DNA of 64,000 nt from an uncultured Planctomycetaceae bacterium (GCA_943787265.1 CALSLT010000006.1:372001-436000), one strand, 5' to 3'. Counted from the first letter of the stretch, positions 17,107-26,403 are shown. Made by a program: numbers and translations. Notes: generated from the sequence alone by a model not told the origin.

Positions 17107-18424
17107 TTTTCTACGACGCGTCATTGCGATCGTGTTTTGCGCGTTTGTGTTTCTGAATTACCATCAGAATTCCGCCGTAGCCGCTGAGCCGGACATCCGT
17201 CTGCAGGTTCGAGCAGCAATCAAACAACTGGCATCGCCCTCACGCGCCGCCCGAGCAAAAGCCGAGCAAGCACTAACAAAGCTTGGTCCTGCCATCCTGC
17301 CGCTGCTCCCACCGCCGGACCTGCTTGAATCGGCATCAGTCCGAGTCGCCATCCGCCGCGTCCGAGTCCGACTGGAACACGACGCCGCCGAACTGTCGCT
17401 GCGTCCCTCATCGATCACTCTGGCAGGCGACCTGTCGCTCAAACAGCTTGTCGAAGAAATCGAAAGACAAACCGGCAACGCGATTTCGACAAGCCAGTTG
17501 TCTTCCGCACAACTCGATCAATCCAACACGGTGAACCTGGAAGAAGCCACGTTCTGGTCCGCCATCAGCGATCTCGAATCGGAAGGCATTTCCGCAGGCT
17601 TCGATAAAGAGACCGGCCTGCTGACGCTTCGAAGCGACTCGCCGCCGGGTCCAGCATCTACGACAGCGATCGACCGTTCATTCCGCATCATGGCGGCACC
17701 GTTTCAGCCGCAAGGAACATTCGATGATTCAAACACATTGACCAGCACTCAAGTCCGAATTCTTTGCGAACCACGTTTGCGACCATTGTTCATCCGCTAC
17801 GAAACCAGCGACTTCCAACTCTCACAGACAGGTGGCAACCGAGCCCTCGAACCATTCAACGCCGGTGCCAAACTCGAAGTCCCGCTCGGCAACGGAGGCC
17901 GCGAAGCCACGCTCGCCCTGAGTTTCCTTTCCCCGAAACCACTCGCAGAAAACGCAACTCTCAACGGAAAAGTAAACCTTCTGATCGCGGCCAGTGAGCA
18001 GCCAATCTCATTCCGCCAACTTAATCGAGCAAAACGAGTTTCCCGGCGGCGAGGCGGCGTAACCGTCACCGTAAACGAAGTCGGCTTCGAAGGATCGAAA
18101 CCAAAGGCTCACAACGCCCGAGTCCGACTGCTGGTCAGCTACGACCTCGGAGCACACGCCTTCGAGTCGCACCAGACATGGGTCTTCCACAACCGCGTCT
18201 ACCTCGTCGATTCAAACGGAAAACAACACGGGCCGAACGGTGGCTTTACGACGCTGCATCAGGGAGACGGTTCCGTCGCCATCGAATACAGCTTCAAAGA
18301 CCTGCCCACCGACCCGGCAAACTGGGACTTCGTCTACGTCGCCCCAACGCTGCTGATCAACGTCGAAATCCCCGTCGCCCTACGTGACATTCCGATCGTC
18401 GAACCAATTCCACTCAAGGAATAG
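17012..18424 (+). CDS. Secreted protein of unknown function with possible secretin-N-like segment
   Basis: A 470-residue reading whose N-terminal signal peptide only begins at about residue 34 (RRVIAIVFCAFVFLNY, cleaved near AVAA). The first 33 residues overlap the previous gene in another frame. No closer ATG exists, and the in-frame GTG at 17132 would drop the basic start of the signal, so the true start is uncertain. After the signal comes a helical stretch with Ala/Arg/Leu repeats (RAAIKQLASPSRAARAKAEQ), similar to a HEAT-like repeat. A segment like the secretin/TonB short N-terminal fold follows (LSLKQLVEEIERQTGNAIS, then ATFWSAISDL). The C-terminal half is beta-rich and unrecognised. 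Confidence 0.65.
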   Translation: MTHATATRTRENDTPTGSPSSTATARPAAEDSFLRRVIAIVFCAFVFLNYHQNSAVAAEPDIRLQVRAAIKQLASPSRAARAKAEQALTKLGPAILPLLPPPDLLESASVRVAIRRVRVRLEHDAAELSLRPSSITLAGDLSLKQLVEEIERQTGNAISTSQLSSAQLDQSNTVNLEEATFWSAISDLESEGISAGFDKETGLLTLRSDSPPGPASTTAIDRSFRIMAAPFQPQGTFDDSNTLTSTQVRILCEPRLRPLFIRYETSDFQLSQTGGNRALEPFNAGAKLEVPLGNGGREATLALSFLSPKPLAENATLNGKVNLLIAASEQPISFRQLNRAKRVSRRRGGVTVTVNEVGFEGSKPKAHNARVRLLVSYDLGAHAFESHQTWVFHNRVYLVDSNGKQHGPNGGFTTLHQGDGSVAIEYSFKDLPTDPANWDFVYVAPTLLINVEIPVALRDIPIVEPIPLKE

Positions 18425-18543
18425 AACCTCGAATTTCACGGATAAGCACGGATGGCTCAGTGGAGCATCCTTTGCTATCCGTACTAATCCGAGTTATCCG
18501 TGGTCACTTTCACGAGAGGCTCGTAAGACGGCCGGCTCATGAT

Positions 18544-19296
18544 TCACATGCCACTGCAGACTCGGCATGCAGGATCTCGCAGCACTCGCCGTTTCGCGAA
18601 CTGCATGTCGCGAAGATCGAATGTCAGCAATGAACCAGCCAGCGATTCTCCAAAGCCTCCGAGCACTTTGATCGCCTCCATCGCCGCCATGCAGCCGACT
18701 GTTCCAGAGACAGCTCCGAAGACCGGAAACTCGCGACGCCACTCGGGAGGCTGCTCAGGAAACAGACAGGCGAGACACGGGGTCTCTCCCGGAATCACCG
18801 TCGTGATCTGAGCTTCGAGATCGTACATCGCGCATTCGATTATCGGCTTACCCTGACGTACGGCCTGGCGATTCATCGCAAACCGTTCCTGAAACAGCGG
18901 CGCGCAGTCAACGACAAGGTCTACCTGGCTGACAAGTGACTCGGCATTCTCTTCCGAAACATTCTCGCCGACCCCGACGATTTCGAGTCGCGGATTAAGT
19001 TCTTTGAGTCTTCGTTCTGCAGACTCGACGCGAGGCTTCCCGAGCCAATCGTGCGTCATCAGGAGCTGACGATTGAGGTCGCTGTGTTTCACATTGCCCG
19101 CGTGGGCGAGCACCAGTTTGCCGACACCGGCCGCCGCCAGTTCGTACGCCACGACGCTGCCGAGGCCACCGACTCGCGACACCAGAACCGAGGCTCCCTT
19201 CAACTTCTCCTGGCCGGCTTCGCGGAAGTCATCCACCCAGATTTGCCACTCATACGTAGCCTTTTCTTCGTCATTCAGCGGGAGCGGCTGAGGCAT
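18544..19296 (-). CDS. MoeB/ThiF/HesA family adenylyltransferase-like protein, degenerate active site
   Basis: A 250-residue protein with the E1-like fold: SVLVSRVGGLGSVVAYELA (nucleotide loop), DLNRQLL (the conserved Arg), a hydrophobic crossover with IIECAMYD, and two zinc CxxC pairs (CLAC at about 170, CRVC at the C-terminus). In MoeB and ThiF the enzyme adenylates the C-terminal Gly-Gly of a carrier. Here several catalytic positions differ from MoeB: the first Gly of GxGGLG is replaced by Arg, the paired acidic residues before the conserved Arg read LAHAGN instead of the usual LLDFDT type, and the Mg-binding Asp of the DCTDN motif reads DCAPL. The gene directly follows a MoaD-like carrier gene with 39 bases between, so the pair probably works together, but activity is in doubt. 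Confidence 0.8.
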   Translation of the reverse strand: MPQPLPLNDEEKATYEWQIWVDDFREAGQEKLKGASVLVSRVGGLGSVVAYELAAAGVGKLVLAHAGNVKHSDLNRQLLMTHDWLGKPRVESAERRLKELNPRLEIVGVGENVSEENAESLVSQVDLVVDCAPLFQERFAMNRQAVRQGKPIIECAMYDLEAQITTVIPGETPCLACLFPEQPPEWRREFPVFGAVSGTVGCMAAMEAIKVLGGFGESLAGSLLTFDLRDMQFAKRRVLRDPACRVCSGM

Positions 19297-19335
19297 AGCG
19301 ATCTCACGTATTTCCGTTGAGCCAGCAGAGTCGAA

Positions 19336-19614
19336 TTAACCACCAGAAATCGGTGCCAGCAGAGTCACCGTAACGCCATCTCGCAAAGCGTCGGAAGCAT
19401 CCCAGCGAACCTGATCATCACCGACGAATGGGATAATCGTTGTCTGCGGAGCACCATCGGCTGCTTTCAGCATGCGAGACAACTCGTCACCGTGCCGATC
19501 GGCGATTGCATTGACGAGGTCGACCAGCGAACTGGAATCATCCAGTTCAAAATCTTCTCGGGCAGCGCCCGACGCTCGCTTCAGTTGAGCGGTGTATTCG
19601 ACCGTTACGACCAT
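19336..19614 (-). CDS. MoaD/ThiS-family sulfur carrier
   Basis: I start at ATG 19614 (MVVTVEYTAQLKRASGAARE, 92 residues). An upstream in-frame ATG at 19713 would add residues encoded by a palindromic repeat. The product is a ubiquitin-like beta-grasp protein that ends exactly in Gly-Gly (LLAPISGG), the end that is adenylated and thiocarboxylated in MoaD. It lies between the molybdate ABC genes and the MoeB-like gene. In the known pathway MoaD, with MoaE, supplies the dithiolene sulfurs of molybdopterin. No moaE is in the window, so it could also serve another sulfur-transfer route. Confidence 0.85.
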   Translation of the reverse strand: MVVTVEYTAQLKRASGAAREDFELDDSSSLVDLVNAIADRHGDELSRMLKAADGAPQTTIIPFVGDDQVRWDASDALRDGVTVTLLAPISGG

Positions 19615-19640
19615 GCTTCGACCTATCTTCAGTAATTGAC

Positions 19641-19680
19641 GTAGGGCCGGTTCCCACCGGCCGGTAGGAACCGGCCCTGC
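19641..19680. repeat. GTAG-headed palindromic repeat, family A (short copy)
   Basis: The sequence starts GTAGGGCCGGTTCCCACCGG and closes with the complement of the same arm. It lies in the gap between the ATPase gene and the MoaD-like gene, and is a shorter version of the element at 14882-14938. Confidence 0.75.
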
Positions 19681-19735
19681 TTTTGACTTTCCGGCGTAGC
19701 GTGAATGAGCCACTGAATTCTGTCAATCGGCGAGA

Positions 19736-20386
19736 TCACGACTCAGGTCGAACCTGCTGAATCTGCCCGTCCTCGATGCGGAACAGGTAGTCGGCCAGCC
19801 GTTCGGCTTCATCGCGATTATGCGTGACATGCAGAGTTGTCGTGCCCGTTTTCTTTTGAACGTCGCTCAGCAATTCGCACATGCGAATTCGAGTATCGTC
19901 GTCCAGCGCGCTCAGCGGCTCATCCAGGCACAACACGCGCGGCTGAAAGGACAACGCGCGGCCAAGAGCGACTCGCTGCCGCTCTCCGCCACTGAGCCCC
20001 CGCGGCTTGCGATCGAGCAAGTGCTCAATCCCAAGCAGTTCGGCCAGTTCTTCGACTCGCTGCTGACAGGTTGACTGCGGCGTCTTACGGATCATCAATG
20101 CGAAATCGAGGTGATCCCGTACGCTCATCGACGAAAACAAAGCTCCATCTTGCGGAACGTATCCGATGCCGCGAACGGCCGGATTCATCGTCGTGACATC
20201 CTGCTCGCCCAGCACAATTTTCCCGAGACTCACGCTGCGCAACCCAAGAACGGTTTCAAGTATTGTCGTTTTTCCCGATCCAGTTTTGCCCATCAGCACA
20301 CCGTATTTCCCACTCGGAACGGTCAACGACACGTTCTGAATGCGGAAGTCTCCGGCTTGCACTGAAAGGTTTTCGATTTGGATCAT
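19736..20386 (-). CDS. Molybdate/tungstate ABC transporter ATP-binding protein (ModC-like)
   Basis: A 216-residue ABC ATPase with Walker A GKTGSGKTT at about 32-40, signature LSGGERQRVALGRAL at about 129-143, Walker B VLCLDEP and the switch His in LHVTHNRDEA. It lacks the C-terminal molybdate-binding (MOP/TOBE) domain of E. coli ModC, which is why it is short, as in TupC-type ATPases. Its neighbours are the permease and tandem binding protein upstream, so it powers import of molybdate or tungstate across the cytoplasmic membrane. The choice of metal cannot be read from sequence. Confidence 0.85.
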   Translation of the reverse strand: MIQIENLSVQAGDFRIQNVSLTVPSGKYGVLMGKTGSGKTTILETVLGLRSVSLGKIVLGEQDVTTMNPAVRGIGYVPQDGALFSSMSVRDHLDFALMIRKTPQSTCQQRVEELAELLGIEHLLDRKPRGLSGGERQRVALGRALSFQPRVLCLDEPLSALDDDTRIRMCELLSDVQKKTGTTTLHVTHNRDEAERLADYLFRIEDGQIQQVRPES

Positions 20387-20390
20387 GCTG

Positions 20391-20491
20391 GCAGGTCAGG
20401 CTTTGCCTGACGGAGTTTGAGATTCTGGAAATTCGCGGCAGACAAAGGAGAGATAGACAAAAAGAACTTCGCCAAGCATAGCCTGACCTAC
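20391..20491. repeat. Inverted repeat pair between permease and ATPase genes
   Basis: GCAGGTCAGGC at 20391-20401 is matched by GCCTGACCTAC at 20481-20491, and the left arm is itself followed by TTTGCCTGAC, a local hairpin. This looks like another palindromic repeat family with the GTAGG head on the minus strand. Confidence 0.6.
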
Positions 20492-20498
20492 GATTCGA

Positions 20499-21443
20499 TC
20501 ATTGGATCGCGTGATGGTCCGACCCGATCATTCGAGTCAGGATAAGAACGACAACCGCGGCCATCACCATGATGAATGAAACGGCGACAGCGGCTTCAAT
20601 ATCGCCGACGTTCATCTCAAGAAAAACGCTCGTTGAAAGCACTTCGGTTTTCATCCGAGTTGCTCCGGAGAAGATCAGCAGCGGACCAAATTCGCCAAGC
20701 GATCTTGCCCAGGCAAGAGTAAAGGCTGTCAGAATTCCACGTTCTGCTTCCGGAAGCAGGACCCAGCCAAATGCCTGTGCACGGCTGCAGCCCAGCGTCA
20801 CCGCGACGTCTTCGCAGCGAGGATTAATGTGGTCGAAAGTTGCTTTCATCGTCCGCACGGCAAACGCACACGCGACGGAAAACTGAGCCAGCACCACAGA
20901 CGGAACCTGGTAAACAACATCGCGAGCGATCCATCGAAAAGGAGGAAACTGAAACAGGATCAGCAGGCTCAGGCCGATGACAAGCGGAGGCAGGACGATC
21001 GGGATATCAAGCACGGCGTCCAGCAATCGTTTGCCGCGGAACTCGTGTCGCGAGATCAAATACCCCATCGGAATCGCGATCATGACCGAGATGACTGCCG
21101 ACATCGTGCACGAAATCAGGCTCAGCCAGATGGAATGCTGAATTCGTTTGTCGGCCAGTGCTGTGGTGATCGGATTATGAGAAATCGCGCTGAGTATCGA
21201 CCGTCCTTCGCTGGTGATTCCGTCAAAAGTCTTTTCCGTCATGTAGGCAGCGTCTGCCACCAGCATTCCAACAATCAAGACGACGTAGGTCCCGCCCATG
21301 ACCACGAACAGCGCATAAAAGATCGCGTTGGATACGCCAATCTGCGACGCGCTCGGCTCGCGACCGGGCGATGCTGCGTGACCTTCTGTTGGAGATTCAG
21401 GAGATGATCCGGAACCTTCTGAGGTTGGCGGAGTGGAGCTCAC
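20499..21443 (-). CDS. Molybdate/tungstate ABC transporter permease (ModB-like)
   Basis: A 314-residue membrane protein. A hydrophilic N-terminal tail (residues 1-38, Ser/Pro/Gly/Glu-rich) precedes about six membrane segments. The binding-protein-dependent transport motif near the C-terminus (TLGCSRAQAFGWVLLPEAER then GILTAFTLAWARSLGEFGP) is typical of ModB/CysT-type permeases and contacts the ATPase. The start codon overlaps the stop of the upstream binding-protein gene by 4 bases (ATGA). Together with the ATPase it makes the channel for oxyanion import. Confidence 0.88.
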   Translation of the reverse strand: MSSTPPTSEGSGSSPESPTEGHAASPGREPSASQIGVSNAIFYALFVVMGGTYVVLIVGMLVADAAYMTEKTFDGITSEGRSILSAISHNPITTALADKRIQHSIWLSLISCTMSAVISVMIAIPMGYLISRHEFRGKRLLDAVLDIPIVLPPLVIGLSLLILFQFPPFRWIARDVVYQVPSVVLAQFSVACAFAVRTMKATFDHINPRCEDVAVTLGCSRAQAFGWVLLPEAERGILTAFTLAWARSLGEFGPLLIFSGATRMKTEVLSTSVFLEMNVGDIEAAVAVSFIMVMAAVVVLILTRMIGSDHHAIQ

Positions 21444-23149
21444 GATGCGTTGGTTTCGCTGGTTGAGGCGGCGTCGACTTCTGGTGTGGGTGCAGCAGGC
21501 GATTGCTGTTCAGCATCGCCGCTTTCCTCCTGGTCCACTCCAAGTCGAAACCGAAACCCGGCTTTCTCGAACGAGTCTTTTGCATCGGCCACCCGAGCAA
21601 AAAGTCGTCTCACGAGATGCTTATGAACGCTCGTCCGTGCAATGCTGAAAGGCTGGATGGCCAGATTCAGCGGAGATTCGATCTTGATAATGTCGATGTC
21701 TTTTTGAGTCGCCACCGTGTCGGTGATGTAAGCGATCGTGGCGTCGGCGTGCCCCGAAACGACATCCGGAATCAACAGCGCCGACGATGACTTCTCAACA
21801 ACGACTTCGCCGTCAGTTTTCTGCTTCTCTTTAAGTTTTTCGTACAAGCCCTGCTCCGCCAGCATTCGCCGAGTCAACGCTCCGATCGTGCATTGTTCCG
21901 GCTGGCCGATCGAGACTCGAATACCCGGCTTGATCAGGTCTGCCGGAGTCTTCACCTGATCAGAACCCTTCGGGACGACAATGACGATCTCGGCATCCGA
22001 GACATTGGCGTCGTCCTGAAACCACTCTTTGACGTTGTCGAGGTAGTAACGGTCGCAGGCCATGTAGACATCGGGAAAGCCGAGGGCCGGGCTTTGGCCA
22101 TCGATCGTTTTCATCCGGCCGGTGAGAATTCCACAGCCGTCGTAAATTGTGTTGACGCTGACTCCTTCTCGCTCAGAAAACTCATCGACAACCTGAGCGA
22201 CTGCACGACGATTAATCGCCCCGCAGTAAAAAGTGATCTCGGGATTCTCGACCCAGATGTCTCCATCGACCGGCCGCATACCGTACTTCTTGAAAACCGG
22301 CAGGCCCCGATCACTCGCTGCCAAATACCGAGCAAACTTCAACGCCGCAGTCGGCTGCGGCGTTGAGGTCAGAACACAAATGCTGATCAGGTTCGGATCG
22401 CCGTCCAGCTCGTCGACGGGAATGCCAATCAACTTTTCGCCATACTTCGGCATGGCAACCGTCGAGTCCCAGACGATGCCCGCGTCCGCCGTTCCGATCA
22501 CGACGTCATTCGCAACATCGTTCACCGTCGGCTTGAAGACTCCAACATCGGTGACGTGTTCTTCGAGCTTTGTCCACAGGTCGCTGTCGTCGACCTGGTG
22601 AGGTTTCAATCGCTTGCGAACAGCTCGCCCGACGGCCGCCTGTTCGGGACTTCCCAGAGAAACTCGAACGTCCTCTTTCAGCAAATCACGGATCGACTGA
22701 ATGTTCTTCGGATTGTCCTTCGCGACGGCGATAACCGGCCTCATATACGCGATGGTCAGCCGCTCGTCCGCGAGGCCTTCTTCGTGAGCCTTGTCCGTAT
22801 AAAAGTCGTCGGCAGCCAGATAGAGGTCCGAAGTGCCGAACTTGTTGACCTGAATCTGGTTGAGCAGCGTGTTCGACCCGCCGTACTGCAGCTCGATATG
22901 CACGCCGTACTTTTCTTCGTATTCGGCGGCGACTTCCTCGACCGGCACACGAATCCCAGCCGCGCAGTGCATGACCAGCGTCTGCCCTGCCGGAGCCTGC
23001 CCCGGTCCACCACGCGAAAGCAGGAACGCCGAAACGCCAATAACAGCGACGCCGCCCGCCAATAACGCCCACAGCGCATTGACTCGGCCGGATCGATCTG
23101 GAGCGTGCTTCTCGTCGAGATTATCAGCGATGCTTGGTTCAGGCTTCAC
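21440..23149 (-). CDS. Tandem two-domain molybdate/tungstate-binding protein (ModA x2)
   Basis: A 569-residue membrane-anchored protein: one hydrophobic segment at about 23-47, then two extracytoplasmic binding domains in a row. Domain 1 (about 55-290) starts LVMHCAAGIRVPVEEVAAEY and contains GTSDLYLAADDFY. Domain 2 (about 305-515) repeats the same plan with ITFYCGAINRRAVAQVVDEF and GFPDVYMACDRYY, then QPEQCTIGALTRRM. Both halves have the ModA/WtpA class II binding-protein order. The C-terminal tail (about 535-569) is Pro/Ala/Ser/Glu-rich. A single-domain protein is usual, so this is an internal duplication and fusion. It is the first gene of the operon, coupled to the permease by ATGA. Confidence 0.87.
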   Translation of the reverse strand: MKPEPSIADNLDEKHAPDRSGRVNALWALLAGGVAVIGVSAFLLSRGGPGQAPAGQTLVMHCAAGIRVPVEEVAAEYEEKYGVHIELQYGGSNTLLNQIQVNKFGTSDLYLAADDFYTDKAHEEGLADERLTIAYMRPVIAVAKDNPKNIQSIRDLLKEDVRVSLGSPEQAAVGRAVRKRLKPHQVDDSDLWTKLEEHVTDVGVFKPTVNDVANDVVIGTADAGIVWDSTVAMPKYGEKLIGIPVDELDGDPNLISICVLTSTPQPTAALKFARYLAASDRGLPVFKKYGMRPVDGDIWVENPEITFYCGAINRRAVAQVVDEFSEREGVSVNTIYDGCGILTGRMKTIDGQSPALGFPDVYMACDRYYLDNVKEWFQDDANVSDAEIVIVVPKGSDQVKTPADLIKPGIRVSIGQPEQCTIGALTRRMLAEQGLYEKLKEKQKTDGEVVVEKSSSALLIPDVVSGHADATIAYITDTVATQKDIDIIKIESPLNLAIQPFSIARTSVHKHLVRRLFARVADAKDSFEKAGFRFRLGVDQEESGDAEQQSPAAPTPEVDAASTSETNAS

Positions 23150-23289
23150 GATACCGTTCTCACAGATGCGGAAAGAGAACTATCGAGTCTATGAACCCTC
23201 GCACGCGATCTCAAGAATCCGCCCCAAACCGAAGTTTTCCGGCGCCCGGAAGTTTGATGCTGGAGTTGCCGCGGAACTATTTCCCGTCG

Positions 23290-25473
23290 CTATTCGACGC
23301 CTTTATGCGTCAATTTGCTTTGCCCGTAGGCTCCATTCCTGTTTGGACGAGTGATGTATTGTGGAACTTTTACTTTGCCAAAGAATGAGAGATCAGGCTT
23401 CTGGTTCTCGGCAACGGCCTGCTGCACTGTTTGTCCTTCTTTGAGTGAGATCGAATAGGGCACGTCCTTCACGTGAGACGCTTCCCACAAAGTGGTGCCC
23501 GACTCGATGACCTTTAACCTGCTGATCTGCGGCGTTGCTGTAACGGTCGTTGCGTTAATACCAAACCCTCGGTACGTCACTTGTCGACTTTCACCAGGCT
23601 CCGTCGTTGCTTCGAATATGACTCGAGCTTGCGACGACACAGTCAGGCCTGAGTTACCAGCCAGATCCGTCAACTGTTTTCGAACCGCTTCCTGTTCCTG
23701 AGCCGTTCCTGAAATCTGAACTCTGATGTTGATTTTTGCACCCGGTTGAACGGCCAGCAGATCGGAAGCTTTCAAACCAGCCGCGACGGTTCGAGCGGCA
23801 GCATGCGGCAACGCCACCTGAAAAATTCCCATCGCCGTTCGATCTTCACTCGTCAGACCATGCCAGAGTTTGCCAGCGACTTCGCCCGCTGTTGTCTGAG
23901 CATGAGGACCTCCAGCTCGTTCGTACTTCCAAAGGACAATTCGGCGTTCGAGGTCAATCAAATGCTGTCGGGAAATCAGCACGTACCCATCAGCAACCCA
24001 GTCGATGCTGTATTTCCCAGGGGGAAGTTTGGATGAAAGATATATGTCTCGGTGCAATTCGCCAGACTTGAGATCCCAAACCTGCACCGACTGTGGCGAA
24101 ACGGCCGCCAACTGACTGCCATCAGGTCGGAACGACAGGACGGTACGTGGCGACACCGTGCCGGGAAGTTTAGCAACGACGTCACCGGACTCAGCATTCA
24201 GGATGTAGACGCTTCCGTTGGATGGGACCGCCAGATGACGTCCGCCGGGGCTCACTCCAGGTATATTTCCACCACCGATATTGACGACATATATAGCTTG
24301 AGCAGCTTCCGCATCCCACAAAGTCATCTCGCCCGACAGCACGGTCGTCAGGACACGATCGTTGCCTGCAAATGCTGCGAACATCGGCGAGTGAAACTTG
24401 ACCTGCTCCGCACGGTCCGGGTCCCAGGAAACGACGCGTTCCACAGATTTTGCTCCGACTTTCCAGAGATCGATGCGGCACTGTGGCTTGGAGCCAAACC
24501 CACCCATCCCTGGATTGAACGGGTCCGGCGTTGTCAGCATCAGTTGCGATTTACCGTCGAACGCAACAGGCGCTATGGACCCGTTGACGCGAATCGCTGA
24601 GTCGTGCTTGCCCGTACTCAAATCGCAGCGGTACAGGTCAACTCCGGGCGGTTGCCCTTGCTGCCGATTTCGGACGACAGCAAAGGTTTTTGCGGAATCA
24701 CGAGCAAACAGCACCTGCTCGAATTGTTCAAGGAACAGCTGATTGCGGTCTTTGCCGCTACGCTTCAGCAGGATTGGTTTCGACGTTAGACGCGCAGGAG
24801 CGGGTGGACCTGCTTCAATGCTGGCAGTCCATGTTGTTGATTCGTCGGTGCCGGAAAATCCACCGGTCTCGCCGATTTTAAGTTCGCGAACTTTGGACCA
24901 GTCGGTCGCCGTGATTATATACCCATCGCTCGACTTCGCCGGGCCAGTATTCGCATTTGGACTTCCAGTACTGGCAGCCGGTTGGCCACCCTTCGGTGGT
25001 TTGACTAATTGAGGCGGAAGCGTTGGTTTGAATGGGATTCCATTGATCAGGAAGCTGACTTGATAGAAGCCCACTGGGTTGACGCCAATGACTTCGGCGT
25101 CGTGAAGTTTGCCCGCCCACTCGACCTGAACCTTGTCGCCCTTCTTGTATTTTTCCGGCTTGCCAGATGGACTGCTTGAACCCGGCTTTGCAGGAGCACC
25201 ACCGGGCGCCGACTTGCTGCCTTTTGGCGGCTTGACGTACCGAGGCGGAAGCGTCGGTTTGAATGGGCGTCCATTGAGCAGAAAGCTGAGTTGATAGAGC
25301 CCCGCAGGGTTAACGCTGATGACTTCGGCATCGTGTAGTTTGCCAGCCCACTCGACCTGAACTTTGTCGCCCTTTTTGTATTCCAGAGGCGTTCTGCCCG
25401 GAAATTGAGCTTCCGCAGGTACATAGGTTGACAGAGCAACCAAACAGGCAAGTAAACCGATTGAATTTCGCAT
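23290..25473 (-). CDS. Secreted protein with duplicated small domain and WD40-like beta-propeller
   Basis: I start at ATG 25473, which gives a clean signal peptide (RNSIGLLACLVALSTYVPAE then AQ) and 727 residues. Residues 32-85 and 109-162 are two close copies of one domain (both contain KKGDKVQVEWAGKLHDAEVI and end FKPTLPP...VKPPKG), similar in style to small SH3/Tudor-like beta barrels. A Gly/Ala/Pro/Ser linker separates them. From about 190 to 560 there are WD-type repeats (MTLWDAEAAQAIYVV, VQVWDLKSGELHRD), then a C-terminal unrecognised domain. Its function is unknown; propellers usually bind proteins or peptides. It lies between the molybdate operon and the MacB-like exporter, on the same strand as both. 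Confidence 0.75.
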   Translation of the reverse strand: MRNSIGLLACLVALSTYVPAEAQFPGRTPLEYKKGDKVQVEWAGKLHDAEVISVNPAGLYQLSFLLNGRPFKPTLPPRYVKPPKGSKSAPGGAPAKPGSSSPSGKPEKYKKGDKVQVEWAGKLHDAEVIGVNPVGFYQVSFLINGIPFKPTLPPQLVKPPKGGQPAASTGSPNANTGPAKSSDGYIITATDWSKVRELKIGETGGFSGTDESTTWTASIEAGPPAPARLTSKPILLKRSGKDRNQLFLEQFEQVLFARDSAKTFAVVRNRQQGQPPGVDLYRCDLSTGKHDSAIRVNGSIAPVAFDGKSQLMLTTPDPFNPGMGGFGSKPQCRIDLWKVGAKSVERVVSWDPDRAEQVKFHSPMFAAFAGNDRVLTTVLSGEMTLWDAEAAQAIYVVNIGGGNIPGVSPGGRHLAVPSNGSVYILNAESGDVVAKLPGTVSPRTVLSFRPDGSQLAAVSPQSVQVWDLKSGELHRDIYLSSKLPPGKYSIDWVADGYVLISRQHLIDLERRIVLWKYERAGGPHAQTTAGEVAGKLWHGLTSEDRTAMGIFQVALPHAAARTVAAGLKASDLLAVQPGAKINIRVQISGTAQEQEAVRKQLTDLAGNSGLTVSSQARVIFEATTEPGESRQVTYRGFGINATTVTATPQISRLKVIESGTTLWEASHVKDVPYSISLKEGQTVQQAVAENQKPDLSFFGKVKVPQYITRPNRNGAYGQSKLTHKGVE

Positions 25474-25670
25474 CGCGGGCCCTGTCTTCAACAACAAAGA
25501 AACAACTGAAAAGCAATTGTGTGAGTCAGCAATTCGCCTGACCGCGCACCACTTTGTCGCCTGACGCACATGTAATCAAGTGTTTGCGGCAGTGACGGTT
25601 CAGTGGACGTTGAGGAGCATCGGGGCTGCCCTCAGGATGCCAGCGGCGGATGAATAGCTCGCATGAGACG

Positions 25671-26342
25671 TCAAGCCTCAGTTGCTGTGTCCAGCTTTCC
25701 GTCGCGGAGATGAATGACTCGAGCTGCTGCCGCGGCAGCCTGAGCATCGTGTGTGACCAGCAGGACGGCTCCGCCCGCCGATGCGAAGTCGCGGAGGTGT
25801 TTCAGGACTTCGGTCGCGTTCTCTGTATCGAGGTTTCCAGTTGGCTCGTCAGCGAGCATGACCTTTGGCTCGTTCAGTAATGCCCGAGCCAAGGCAGCTC
25901 GTTGACGTTCTCCGCTGCTGAGCTCACCCGGCGTGTGTTCGAGACGGTGTGACAAACCAAACTGGTCGATCAGCTCGCGAGCCCGCTGATCAGCACCTGG
26001 CGAACCGGTTGCGATGCTTGGAGCCAGCACGTTGTCCAGCACGGACAGGTACGGGACGAGATGAAACTGCTGAAAGACGAAACCAATATTGTCCGCTCGG
26101 AACTTTGACCGAGCATCCGCTGTTAACGCGTAAGGATCTTCGCCCGCGATCTGAACGCTTCCCGATTCAGGAGCGAGCAAGCCACCAGCAAGTAGCAACA
26201 TCGTCGATTTGCCACAGCCGCTTGGGCCCTGAACAGCAACGAACTCGCCACCGTCAACTGACAGGCTGACGCCATCAACGGCGAGAACCTGACCGCTCGC
26301 GCCCTGGTACGTTTTCTTTGCGTCCTGAATGTCGACAAGCAT
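25671..26342 (-). CDS. ABC transporter ATP-binding protein, MacB/LolD type
   Basis: A 223-residue ATPase with Walker A GPSGCGKST at about 39-47, Q-loop in FVFQQFHLVPYL, signature LSSGERQRAALARAL at about 140-154, Walker B VMLADEPTGNLD and the switch His in LLVTHD. The DEPTGNLD form is the hallmark of the MacB/LolD/FtsE group, which couples to FtsX-like permeases rather than to import channels. The permease gene lies immediately upstream, 61 bases away, on the same strand. The inferred job is mechanical export or lipoprotein/peptide transfer across the periplasm. Confidence 0.9.
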   Translation of the reverse strand: MLVDIQDAKKTYQGASGQVLAVDGVSLSVDGGEFVAVQGPSGCGKSTMLLLAGGLLAPESGSVQIAGEDPYALTADARSKFRADNIGFVFQQFHLVPYLSVLDNVLAPSIATGSPGADQRARELIDQFGLSHRLEHTPGELSSGERQRAALARALLNEPKVMLADEPTGNLDTENATEVLKHLRDFASAGGAVLLVTHDAQAAAAAARVIHLRDGKLDTATEA

Positions 26343-26403
26343 CAGTTTCTATACTCCGTCAGGCACACAAGCGAATTGCCGGCGTACCAGAACTTTAAAC
26401 TTA

